Notes: a model not told the origin generated them from the sequence alone. Counted from the first letter of the stretch, positions 1 through 6,545 are shown. The stretch is 8,487 bases of DNA from Candidatus Delongbacteria bacterium (GCA_027858795.1 JAQICF010000078.1:1-8487); one strand, 5' to 3'. Translations and numbers: made by a program.

Positions 1-634
1 GTAGATTGTTGTAACCTTTTATTGTAGGTAAATTCATCAATTCTAAAATACGATTCTCAATATATCGAGCATAACCTTCCTTCCATTCCTGCCAGATCAT
101 GTATTCATAATCCATATCACTCAGATTATTAGCGATCTCTTTTTTATATTTCTTGGCATTCTCAATATTCTTTTTAGTGAGTTCATTGAAATATTTCTCA
201 AACAGAGCAATGATCGTTTTATCTTCATAAGGAAATTCGTGGTTTATTTCCCACATTCCATCTTTTGCCTGTGAGTAATGCTTGTATATTTTTAGTTGTT
301 CTTTTATTTCAAGTTCACAAGTTTCCCATTGATAACAATGCACGAACTCATGTAGGATTGTAATAAAATCTTCGGTAGTGCTGAATACATCTTTACCTAA
401 AACAGCAGCACTCTTATTATCATAAAAATCTAAGGTAAATGAAGCTTGAACCATTGAAGGTATTTCAAACGGAAATTCTGATTGTTTGACTAATTTATAG
501 TCTTTTATTTCATCTCCATCATAAACTGATATTTGTTTTCCGTCTGCAATAGCAATTGGGTGCTTAGTGAAGAGCAAGCCATTTTCAAAAGCAATGTTGA
601 ATAATTTGTCAATTTCTTTGAATTTCTCAAGCAT
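1..634 (-). CDS. Putative HExxH zinc metallopeptidase-like protein, C-terminus cut by window edge
   Basis: This reading frame is open from the ATG at 634 to the left edge (211 codons seen, no stop), so the C-terminus is missing. Residues 95-99 read HEFVH, the HExxH zinc-binding and catalytic motif of zincin peptidases. About 85 residues later, residues 183-190 read EWKEGYAR within a helix-like stretch; E183 or E186 could be the third zinc ligand, as in gluzincins. There is no signal peptide or membrane segment: the start (MLEKFKEIDKLF) is charged and helical, so a cytosolic location is inferred. The start is supported by AGGA six bases upstream and by a promoter-like TTGACT. The ordered stretch ITILHEFVHCYQWE resembles the zinc helix of many peptidases of unknown substrate. 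I do not recognise a named family, and the substrate is unknown. Confidence 0.75.
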   Translation of the reverse strand, partial: MLEKFKEIDKLFNIAFENGLLFTKHPIAIADGKQISVYDGDEIKDYKLVKQSEFPFEIPSMVQASFTLDFYDNKSAAVLGKDVFSTTEDFITILHEFVHCYQWETCELEIKEQLKIYKHYSQAKDGMWEINHEFPYEDKTIIALFEKYFNELTKKNIENAKKYKKEIANNLSDMDYEYMIWQEWKEGYARYIENRILELMNLPTIKGYNNL

Positions 635-671
635 AGGATTTCCTGATGATAATTTATTTTAATGTAATAGA

Positions 672-700
672 TATTTAATAGTTATTAAATGTAAAGTCAA
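672..700 (-). promoter_or_regulatory. Putative sigma-70-like promoter for the metallopeptidase-like gene
   Basis: On the minus strand, TTGACT (700-695) is followed after 17 bases by TAAATA (677-672), about 38 bases upstream of the ATG at 634. The -35 is 5/6 to consensus but the -10 is weak, and the whole stretch is AT-rich, so the exact -10 is uncertain. Confidence 0.4.
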
Positions 701-733
701 TCAGTTTGTTTTTCATTTTACAAGAAATAACGA

Positions 734-820
734 AATACGTAGGGGCGACCCTTGTGGTCGCCCGTTTTACAATATATTATATATTTAAACGGGCAGGTAC
801 AAGACCAGCCCCTACGTATT
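734..820. repeat. Nested palindromic repeat with GTAGGGGC ends
   Basis: The outer arms AATACGTAGGGGC (734-746) and GCCCCTACGTATT (808-820) are perfectly complementary over 13 bp. When each arm is extended to 34 bases, both read outer 13-mer, five variable bases, TTGT, five variable bases, CCCGTTT. Each arm also folds on itself. The left arm forms GGGCGACC-CTTGT-GGTCGCCC, and the right arm forms GGGC-A-GGT / ACC-A-GCCC with one A:A mismatch. The centre is AT-only. Short GTAGGGGC-type palindromes of this kind are dispersed in many environmental bacterial genomes; membership of a particular family here is inference. No transposase is present. Confidence 0.8.
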
Positions 821-863
821 ATTAATCCTTTCAATATGTGGAATAATTTCCTATTTTCCTTCC

Positions 864-1046
864 ATGCCATTTCTTAAACAAATATCCATTAAACCACACA
901 GCGAAAGCATTTTTCCTTTCACTCTTCTGATCAATCAGAATTTTAATGAAGATGTTGTTGAAGAGATCGACTATGAAGATGTTGAGCATGTAACACTGAC
1001 AAAATCCTTCCTCAATGACCCAGAGAATTTTTTGAGAAGATTATAA
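864..1046 (+). pseudogene. Internally deleted remnant of a predicted ATP-binding protein
   Basis: This 60-codon frame joins two recognisable ends. Residues 1-27 (MPFLKQISIKPHSESIFPFT and on to NQNF) resemble the extreme N-terminus of small predicted ABC/AAA-type ATPases (COG3910-like). In those proteins a PFxxPxxQNL-like strand precedes the Walker A segment. Residues 31-60 (EEIDYEDVEHVTLTKSFLND and on to FLRRL) resemble the same proteins' C-terminus, where the pattern is YxDTEHxxxTxxFLxxPxxxLRxL. Walker A, the signature motif and Walker B, about 170-190 residues in the family, are absent. The join lies near 940-955. No ribosome binding site precedes the ATG. Its end overlaps the convergent DUF6122-type gene by a few bases. 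The family assignment is from memory of the motif pattern. A small intact gene is possible but less likely. Confidence 0.6.
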
Positions 1047-1358
1047 GTACTTCATCCAAGCGCAATCGGATAGATCAACTAAAATATGCAATATCAAACC
1101 AATTCCTATAATTCTGGTTTTAGGGATGAAACTTAAAATAAGATATGTTCCTATAGCATAATATGAATGCAGCGGATGAAATCCGATACTGCATCTGGTT
1201 GGATCAAAGATCGGAGTAGCTAAAAGATGATCAAGGTCGATCAACATTGCAGCGTACATGATGATCCAAGATATTTTCCATTTACCACGAAAAAAGAACC
1301 AGACGATCAAGCCTGGTATTAAAATGTGTAAACTATTATGTATAATTGTTTGAAAGAT
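1041..1358 (-). CDS. DUF6122-type small integral membrane protein (probable ATC start)
   Basis: The frame encodes 105 residues if it starts at the ATC at 1358, or 89 from the TTG at 1310. The protein is mostly hydrophobic with about four membrane segments (roughly residues 10-23, 29-47, 66-79 and 82-99). Residues 41-44 form DLDH, followed by a CSIGFHPLHS segment (56-65) and H91xxxD95. This polar set matches the DUF6122 family and recalls the metal-dependent YdjM-type membrane hydrolases, so a metal site is plausible but unproven. The first 16 residues (FQTIIHNSLHILIPG after the start) look like the family's normal N-terminus, which argues against the TTG. AAGGAA (1371-1366) sits 7-8 bases before the ATC at 1358, and an in-frame TAA at 1364-1362 closes the frame upstream. 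Function unknown. Confidence 0.75.
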   Translation of the reverse strand: MFQTIIHNSLHILIPGLIVWFFFRGKWKISWIIMYAAMLIDLDHLLATPIFDPTRCSIGFHPLHSYYAIGTYLILSFIPKTRIIGIGLILHILVDLSDCAWMKYL

Positions 1359-1365
1359 GATTTAA

Positions 1366-1371
1366 TTCCTT
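1366..1371 (-). promoter_or_regulatory. Ribosome binding site that points to an ATC start
   Basis: AAGGAA is well spaced from the ATC at 1358 (AGGA ends eight bases upstream). The TTG at 1310 has only an AGG three bases away, which is too close to work well. The site therefore supports the longer DUF6122-type product. Confidence 0.5.
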
Positions 1372-1433
1372 ATTTAAAACTCCTACTTTCACGAATTGGG
1401 TTTAGCAACTAAAGTGAGTGGCTACAATGAGTG

Positions 1434-1461
1434 ACCTCATACCTTATACCTCATAACTCAT
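1434..1461. repeat. Four-unit heptamer tandem repeat
   Basis: Four consecutive 7-base units read ACCTCAT, ACCTTAT, ACCTCAT and AACTCAT. The array lies in the gap between the DUF6122-type gene and the BI-1 terminator. Short heptameric repeats of this kind are a slippage product and have no coding role here. Confidence 0.7.
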
Positions 1462-1465
1462 ACTT

Positions 1466-1508
1466 AAAAAAAGTCCTACATTTCGAGAGCCTCAATGTGA
1501 CTTTTTTT
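1466..1508 (-). terminator. Bidirectional rho-independent terminator of the BI-1 family gene
   Basis: AAAAAAAGTC (1466-1475) pairs perfectly with GACTTTTTTT (1499-1508). The stem continues through ACATT/AATGT with one offset and an inner GAG/CTC pair. The T-tract lies at both outer ends, so it can stop transcription either way. It overlaps the BI-1 stop codon at 1507-1509. Confidence 0.75.
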
Positions 1509-2202
1509 AATCCCTACGACCAAATATCCTTAGTAGCATTAAGAATAAATTGATGAAATCCAGATAAAGTCTCAAAGCACCTATAATAGCTTCTTTTTTA
1601 TCTTCATCAGTACCTTCATTCCCGATGATATTCATTTGTTTTATCTTCTGAGTATCATAAGCAGTCAAACCAACGAAAACAAAAACACCGATATATGTGA
1701 TCAACCAGTATAAAGCACTGTTAGCCCAGAACATGTTTACGACAGACCCAATGATAATGCCAATAAGTCCCATGAATAAGAAACTTCCCCAACTTGTAAG
1801 ATCTTTCTTAGTCGTATAACCGTAAAAACTCATAGCTCCAAACATTGCCGCGGTAGTAAAAAATGCATTTGAAATGGCCGCGGAAGTATATACTATGAAA
1901 ATAAATGAAAGAGTTAGTCCGTTCAACGCTGCGTAAAGCATAAACACGAATGTCGCCGTAGTTGCACTCATCTTCTTGAGTGCGACAACCAGATAACCAA
2001 CTGCGAAAAGTTCTCCGATGAAAAGTCCCATAAATATCATAGGATTTCCAAACATAAAACGCATCATAGATTCACTGGTTGAAACAAAATATGCTATTAA
2101 TGCAGTAACTAATAAGGCACTACTCATCCAGTTATAGACTTTCATCATGAATCGTCTTTGCTCATCAGCAACTTCCTGGGATATTACTCTTTGTTCAAAC
2201 AT
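1507..2202 (-). CDS. BI-1/YccA (Bax inhibitor-1, TMBIM) family membrane protein
   Basis: The 231-residue product is nearly all hydrophobic, with six or seven membrane segments (about residues 27-45, 54-76, 81-105, 111-130, 139-158, 162-182 and 208-226). This matches the length and layout of bacterial BI-1 family proteins (PF01027). GLTAYDTQKIKQ at 178-189 and LRLYLDFINLFLMLLR at 210-225 are the family's last two conserved blocks. D183 and D215 correspond to the aspartate pair that forms the pH and calcium sensor in the Bacillus homologue YetJ. Bacterial members are proposed calcium leak channels; a role here is inferred. The ATG at 2202 has AAGGA eight bases upstream. A terminator hairpin stands immediately before that site, and a separate terminator follows the stop, so the gene looks like its own transcription unit. 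Confidence 0.93.
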   Translation of the reverse strand: MFEQRVISQEVADEQRRFMMKVYNWMSSALLVTALIAYFVSTSESMMRFMFGNPMIFMGLFIGELFAVGYLVVALKKMSATTATFVFMLYAALNGLTLSFIFIVYTSAAISNAFFTTAAMFGAMSFYGYTTKKDLTSWGSFLFMGLIGIIIGSVVNMFWANSALYWLITYIGVFVFVGLTAYDTQKIKQMNIIGNEGTDEDKKEAIIGALRLYLDFINLFLMLLRIFGRRD

Positions 2203-2216
2203 AATAATTTCCTTAT

Positions 2217-2247
2217 AAAAAGAGGGGACGGTAAGAAACCGTCCCCT
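2217..2247 (-). terminator. Rho-independent terminator after the M42 gene, in the BI-1 leader
   Basis: On the minus strand a 10-bp perfect stem (AGGGGACGGT / ACCGTCCCCT, plus-strand arms 2223-2232 and 2238-2247) with a five-base TTCTT loop is followed by CTTTTT. The ribosome binding site of the BI-1 gene begins a few bases after the T-tract. The stem is preceded by GTA, as in the GTAGGGGC repeat at 734-820, so it may be an adopted copy of that type. Confidence 0.8.
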
Positions 2248-2257
2248 ACATTGTTTT

Positions 2258-3295
2258 TTATTTCGTTAATAAATATTGGATCGTTAATTCTGTCGTTGCA
2301 TCGATAGAATCCCTGTGAACTCTTTCGAAAGAATGAGATGCGTCTACACCAGGACCGAATAAAATGTGTCTTGCATCAATACCAGTTCTTAAAGCACCAG
2401 CGATATCACTACCATACATTGGATAGATATCTACTTGATATGGAATTTTATTTTTCTTTGCAACATCAACTATCTTATTTCTAAGTTTATAATCGAAAGG
2501 ACCTGTAGAATCTTTAGCACAGATAGAAACTGAATATTCATCACTTGCCTGACCAAGTCCTAAAGCTCCCATATCAACTGCAGCTATTTCAAAGCAATTC
2601 TCAGGTAACATAGAGATAGTACCATTACCAACTTCCTCAGCAACTGACATATAGAACCACGTCTCATACTCAGGAACTTTCTTGGTTCTTAAGATATATT
2701 CAATAGCTCCGAATAAGGCAACAACACCGGCTTTATCATCAAGATGTCTTGATTTAATAAAACCTGACTTGGTAACTTCAACTCTAGGATCGAAATAAAC
2801 ATAATCACCTACTTCAATTCCCAGTTTTGCAACATCTTCTATATTATTAACTTTTTCATCAACTTTAATGCTGATATTATCAAAAGTTCTTTCATCTTTG
2901 CTTAATTTTGCATTAACATGAGCAGAAGGATTATTATGAAGGACAGTACCTCTGTATCTTTTACCTTTAGTCGTTTCTATTGTTACATATTCACCTTCAA
3001 TACTGAACGGAGCTACGCCTCCTACAGGCACTAGGAAAACTCTTCCATCTTCTCCGATCTTCTTGACCATTCCACCAAGTGTATCTGCATGAGCAGTAAG
3101 TAGTCTAACTTTTTTATTATTCTTACCTTTTAACTTTATGATCAAGCCACCTTTATAGGTCTGTTCACTCTTGATCTTAAGGTCTTTTGCGAATTTTTCC
3201 ATAAGTTTAACAACTTTCTCACAATTACCTGAAATACCTTCTGTGTTCAGAAGTTCAGGTAACATTTTCCATGCATAATCTTTAGCTTTCTTCAT
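2258..3295 (-). CDS. M42 family aminopeptidase (FrvX/TET type)
   Basis: The 345-residue protein has the full M42 metal site. H69 and D71 lie in LLTAHADTLGG and D186 in SRHLDDKAG. E220 and E221 form the AEEVGNGT pair (general base plus ligand), D241 lies in AAVDMG, and H321 in DASHSFERVH. The insert between about residues 75 and 170 fits the dimerisation/PDZ-like domain of the family. Members are cytosolic dinuclear-metal aminopeptidases that usually assemble into dodecameric tetrahedral (TET) particles and trim peptides released by the proteasome or other proteases. Which side chains are preferred cannot be read here. The start is fixed by AGGAGA nine bases before the ATG. It lies 24 bp after the helicase stop, so it is probably cotranscribed with recN and the helicase. 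A strong terminator follows. Confidence 0.93.
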   Translation of the reverse strand: MKKAKDYAWKMLPELLNTEGISGNCEKVVKLMEKFAKDLKIKSEQTYKGGLIIKLKGKNNKKVRLLTAHADTLGGMVKKIGEDGRVFLVPVGGVAPFSIEGEYVTIETTKGKRYRGTVLHNNPSAHVNAKLSKDERTFDNISIKVDEKVNNIEDVAKLGIEVGDYVYFDPRVEVTKSGFIKSRHLDDKAGVVALFGAIEYILRTKKVPEYETWFYMSVAEEVGNGTISMLPENCFEIAAVDMGALGLGQASDEYSVSICAKDSTGPFDYKLRNKIVDVAKKNKIPYQVDIYPMYGSDIAGALRTGIDARHILFGPGVDASHSFERVHRDSIDATTELTIQYLLTK

Positions 3296-3319
3296 ATTGT
3301 ATGGTCTCCTAAATATTAT

Positions 3320-4669
3320 TTAAGTCTTTTTAAATTTTTTTTTCCATTTTTTCTTGCTTTTATTTTCATGAGATTTATGAACATTTTCTTCCGAGAATTC
3401 TATATGCTGTGAACCTGATGATTTCTTAGGTGTTTTGTTTGATATTCTTTTTCCACGAGGTTGTTTTTCAACTTTTATAGGATTATGATCGATCAATGGG
3501 TAAGGATGATCTTCGATAACTTCAATTTTCTTCTTTATCAATTTTTCTATGTCACGTAAATATAGTTTTTCATCTGCATCACAAAACGAAATTGCTGTTC
3601 CTTCAGCTCCTGCTCTTGCTGTTCTTCCGATACGATGAACATAAGTTTCTGAAATGTTAGGTATCTCATAATTGATCACATACTCCATATCATCAATATC
3701 TATTCCTCGAGCTGCAATATCTGTTGCCAATAATACTCTTGTTGTTTTTGCTTTGAAATTTGCTAAAGCCCGTTGCCTTGCATTTTGAGATTTATTTCCA
3801 TGTATTGCTTCAGCTATTATCTTATATTTATGCAAAATTTTCACAAGTTTATCAGCACCATACTTGGTTCTTGTAAAAACCAAAGCTGTATGAATATTAT
3901 TATCCTGTAGAATTTCCAATAATAATTTGCTTTTATTGCCTTTATCAACAAAATAAACATATTGTTTTACAATTTCCACTGTTGACGATACAGGAGTAAC
4001 TGAAATTTGTGCAGGATCATTCAGGATCGTACTAGCAAGTGTTACAATTTCTTTCGGCATTGTCGCGGAAAAGAAAAGGGATTGTCTTTTTTTCGGCAGT
4101 ACAGCAATCATCTTTTTTACATCATGAATAAATCCCATATCAAGCATTCTGTCAGCTTCGTCTAAAACAAAATATTCAACATTGCGTAAATTCAAGTAAC
4201 CCTGATTCATTAGATCCAATAATCTTCCTGGTGTAGCAACTATAACATCTACTCCGGATTTCAAAGATTTGACCTGTGAATGTTGTTTTACTCCTCCAAA
4301 GATCACTGCATGTTTAATACCTGTATGTCTTCCATAAGCTGCAAAACTCTCTCCGATCTGAATTGCAAGTTCTCTTGTTGGAGTGACGACCAGTGCCTTA
4401 ACTTTTCTCTTATCTTCATAAGTTCTATTTGTTTCTAATAATTGCAATATTGGAATTGCAAATGCAGCAGTTTTTCCTGTTCCCGTTTGGGCACAACCAA
4501 GTACATCAGCTCCTTTTAGTACAATGGGAATGCATTGCTCCTGTATTGGTGTTGGGACTGAGTAACCTTCTTCCTTAATAGCTTTTAAAATAGGCTTGAT
4601 AATATTTAGGGAATGAAAATGTGTTTCATGGTGTTGAGTTTCTGTATTAATTTCCGTTGTTTTTGTCAA
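3320..4669 (-). CDS. DEAD-box RNA helicase, RhlE type
   Basis: This is a 449-residue ATP-dependent RNA helicase with all core motifs in order. They are the Q motif GYSVPTPIQ (35-43), AQTGTGKT (60-67), PTRELA (97-102), TPGR (146-149), DEAD (170-173), SAT (201-203), LVFTRT (263-268), TDIAARGID (316-324) and HRIGRTARAG (345-354). A lysine-rich tail (about 400-449, ending KKKWKKKFKKT) is typical of RhlE-like RNA-binding extensions. Likely work is RNA remodelling in ribosome assembly or RNA decay, often important in the cold. I chose the TTG at 4669 rather than the TTG at 4714. AAAGGA lies eight bases upstream of it, and the extra 15 residues do not look family-like. The start lies 23 bp inside the end of recN, which suggests translational coupling. 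Confidence 0.92.
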   Translation of the reverse strand: MTKTTEINTETQHHETHFHSLNIIKPILKAIKEEGYSVPTPIQEQCIPIVLKGADVLGCAQTGTGKTAAFAIPILQLLETNRTYEDKRKVKALVVTPTRELAIQIGESFAAYGRHTGIKHAVIFGGVKQHSQVKSLKSGVDVIVATPGRLLDLMNQGYLNLRNVEYFVLDEADRMLDMGFIHDVKKMIAVLPKKRQSLFFSATMPKEIVTLASTILNDPAQISVTPVSSTVEIVKQYVYFVDKGNKSKLLLEILQDNNIHTALVFTRTKYGADKLVKILHKYKIIAEAIHGNKSQNARQRALANFKAKTTRVLLATDIAARGIDIDDMEYVINYEIPNISETYVHRIGRTARAGAEGTAISFCDADEKLYLRDIEKLIKKKIEVIEDHPYPLIDHNPIKVEKQPRGKRISNKTPKKSSGSQHIEFSEENVHKSHENKSKKKWKKKFKKT

Positions 4670-6290
4670 ATTTGTTTTCCTTTGTAGTTTCAGTACTTGA
4701 AATAAGTGAATCAATTTCTTTTAATCTATCCGATCCTTCAAGTTTCTTTATTTTCACTGTAGTTTTATTATTGTTAACTTCTTTTCTAACTGAGAAGTGA
4801 ATGTCTCCTTTTGAAGCTATTGCCGGTAGATGTGTTATTACGAATAATTGTTTATTCATTGATAGAGATTCAAGTTTTGCACCGACTTTTTCAGCGATCC
4901 TTCCACTAATACCTGAATCTATTTCATCAAATATAAGTATATTGATACCTTTCTTTTTACTGATAATATTCTTAATAGCGAGCATTATCCTTGAAACTTC
5001 TCCACCGGAAACGATCTTAGATAACGGTTTTGAATCCTCTCCGATATTAGTTCTAATAAATAATTCAACATCATCCATACCGTTCTCTGATATATCTTTA
5101 ACGTCAAATCTAAAGCTTATTTCGGCAGCAGAAAGACCTACATCTTTGAATTCTTTGTTTATTTTCTCTTCCAGTTCTTTCGAGCCTTTCTTCCTTGTTT
5201 TACTGATCTCGGAACAAACTTGAAATAATTGTTCTTCAGTTTCACTGATAACTTTGTTTAGCTTCTCAATGTCAAATGAAATATTTTCGATAGAATTCAG
5301 CTGCCCATTGATATCATCAAGATATTTGATAACATCTTCTATTTCAGGACCAAATTTCTTTTTTATTTTGGTCAATTTGGTAAGTCTGCTGTTAAGATAG
5401 CTGAATCTTTCTTCATCAAATTCTAAACCTCCAACATATCTGGAAGCAGAATAATTAAACTCTGAAAAAGCAGCATAAGCTGAGTCTATATCTTTTTCGA
5501 AATCTTTGAATTCCGGATTGATACCAGATAATTCTTCACATTTTTTCCTCAAGATGTCAATACTTGTAAGGATCGAATGAGCCGAGCCAGATGTAATCAG
5601 GTCTATCTGTTCTGAAGTCTTTTTTAAACCTTCGATATTCTCAAGTTCTCGAAGCTCTTTATCTACAAGAACATCTTCATCTTTTTCAGGTGAGACTTCT
5701 TCAATTTCTTTTCTATGATACTCTAAAAGCTCTTTCTTATCTTTGAGATCATTTACTTCTTTGATAGTTTTTTCAAGTTCTTTCTTAAAATTAATAAGCT
5801 TGAAATAGATCTTTGAAATTCCACCAGTGTTTATATCAAGATAATTATCCAGGATGGCAAGATGATTGCTCTTATCCAGCAAGGATTGGTGTTCGTGCTG
5901 ACCGTGAACGTCGATCAACTTTTTTCCTATCTCAGAAAGAATATCTATTTTGACTGGGGAGTCATTAACGAAAGCTCTGCTTCGATTACTACTGTTAAGC
6001 TCTCTTCTGATGATCAAAGTATCTTCAAAAAGTATATAATCATTATCGGAGAGTATCTTCTTAACATCATCATCAAGGTTGATAAATTCAGCTTCGACAG
6101 ATAATTTATCCTCACCTGTTCGGATCAAAGTTTTATCGATCTTATTTCCAAGGATAAGGTTCAATGATGCAATAATAATAGACTTACCGGCACCTGTTTC
6201 ACCGGTTAAAATATTAAGACCATCCTGAGGAGAAAATTCAAGATGGTCTATAATTGCGAGATTATCTATTGTGAGTTTGCTTAATAGCAT
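4647..6290 (-). CDS. recN: DNA repair protein RecN
   Basis: RecN is an SMC-like ATPase that acts at DNA double-strand breaks. The 547-residue protein is close to the usual length. It has an N-terminal half of the ATPase head with Walker A GETGAGKS (30-37) and the RecN-typical DVHGQHEHQSLLD (127-139). A long charged coiled-coil region runs from about 160 to 380. The C-terminal half of the head has the signature KIVSGGEVSRIMLAIK (425-440), Walker B ILIFDEIDSGISG (451-463) and the H-loop VITHLPAIAS (484-493). The last 30 residues are hydrophilic and lack the family's usual ARML-G ending. The ATG at 6290 has no clear ribosome binding site, although the residues from MLLSKLTIDNLAIID on match the family start. 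It is probably the first gene of an operon with the helicase and the M42 peptidase. I found no LexA-like box upstream. Confidence 0.95.
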   Translation of the reverse strand: MLLSKLTIDNLAIIDHLEFSPQDGLNILTGETGAGKSIIIASLNLILGNKIDKTLIRTGEDKLSVEAEFINLDDDVKKILSDNDYILFEDTLIIRRELNSSNRSRAFVNDSPVKIDILSEIGKKLIDVHGQHEHQSLLDKSNHLAILDNYLDINTGGISKIYFKLINFKKELEKTIKEVNDLKDKKELLEYHRKEIEEVSPEKDEDVLVDKELRELENIEGLKKTSEQIDLITSGSAHSILTSIDILRKKCEELSGINPEFKDFEKDIDSAYAAFSEFNYSASRYVGGLEFDEERFSYLNSRLTKLTKIKKKFGPEIEDVIKYLDDINGQLNSIENISFDIEKLNKVISETEEQLFQVCSEISKTRKKGSKELEEKINKEFKDVGLSAAEISFRFDVKDISENGMDDVELFIRTNIGEDSKPLSKIVSGGEVSRIMLAIKNIISKKKGINILIFDEIDSGISGRIAEKVGAKLESLSMNKQLFVITHLPAIASKGDIHFSVRKEVNNNKTTVKIKKLEGSDRLKEIDSLISSTETTKENKFDKNNGN

Positions 6291-6350
6291 TTATGATTGT
6301 TCTAACTCTGTTTGATAGTATTTGTAACACTGCTTATATTCTTGACTTGT

Positions 6351-6378
6351 AATATAAAAGATTAAACCACTTTTGCAA
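6351..6378 (-). promoter_or_regulatory. Proximal putative recN promoter
   Basis: On the minus strand, TTGCAA (6378-6373) is followed after 16 bases by TATATT (6356-6351), about 60 bases before the recN ATG. The -10 is good and the -35 moderate. Confidence 0.4.
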
Positions 6379-6395
6379 TTCATTTATTCAGCATC

Positions 6396-6410
6396 TCTAA
6401 AATCTTTAGA
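6396..6410 (-). other. Small hairpin near the expected 5' end of the recN transcript
   Basis: TCTAAA and TTTAGA form a 6-bp stem around a three-base loop. It starts about eight bases after the -10 of the distal recN promoter, so it would lie at the very 5' end of that mRNA. A role in protecting the message is possible but unproven. Confidence 0.35.
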
Positions 6411-6417
6411 TTATCTT

Positions 6418-6446
6418 TATATAGTTTTGAAAAAGCAAACTGTCAA
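6418..6446 (-). promoter_or_regulatory. Strong sigma-70-type promoter for the recN operon
   Basis: On the minus strand, a perfect TTGACA (6446-6441) is followed after exactly 17 bases by TATATA (6423-6418), 5/6 to the -10 consensus. This is the best promoter match in the window. It would give a leader of about 120 bases before the recN ATG. Confidence 0.6.
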
Positions 6447-6503
6447 ATTATGAGCTTTTGATTGCATGGGGGTAATATTTTTAGTGGTAGGAGTGGAACA
6501 TTG

Positions 6504-6515
6504 ATGCTAAAGCAT
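6504..6515. repeat. Short ATGCT/AGCAT hairpin in the recN-S41 gap
   Basis: ATGCT (6504-6508) and AGCAT (6511-6515) pair around AA. It sits in a non-coding stretch with no other clear structure on its left apart from the promoters. The whole gap 6291-6672 holds no convincing gene on either strand. Confidence 0.35.
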
Positions 6516-6545
6516 TCGGACTCATAGATGATTACGTTAGTGCCA

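Noticed and set aside
734..820. Terminator for the genes on either side
   Set aside because: It lies upstream of the left-edge gene and upstream of the plus-strand remnant, and no T-tract follows the stem in either direction.
1434..1461. CRISPR array
   Set aside because: The units are seven bases long with no spacers and there are no cas genes.
4670..4714. Upstream TTG at 4714 as helicase start
   Set aside because: It would add 15 residues not typical of the family and has no ribosome binding site; the TTG at 4669 has AAAGGA at good spacing.
4801..5223. 140-codon plus-strand open frame
   Set aside because: It lies wholly antisense to recN, whose protein shows clear RecN motifs throughout; the frame has no ribosome binding site or recognisable motif.
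5862..6104. 80-codon plus-strand open frame
   Set aside because: It is antisense to the N-terminal ATPase half of recN and has no independent evidence.
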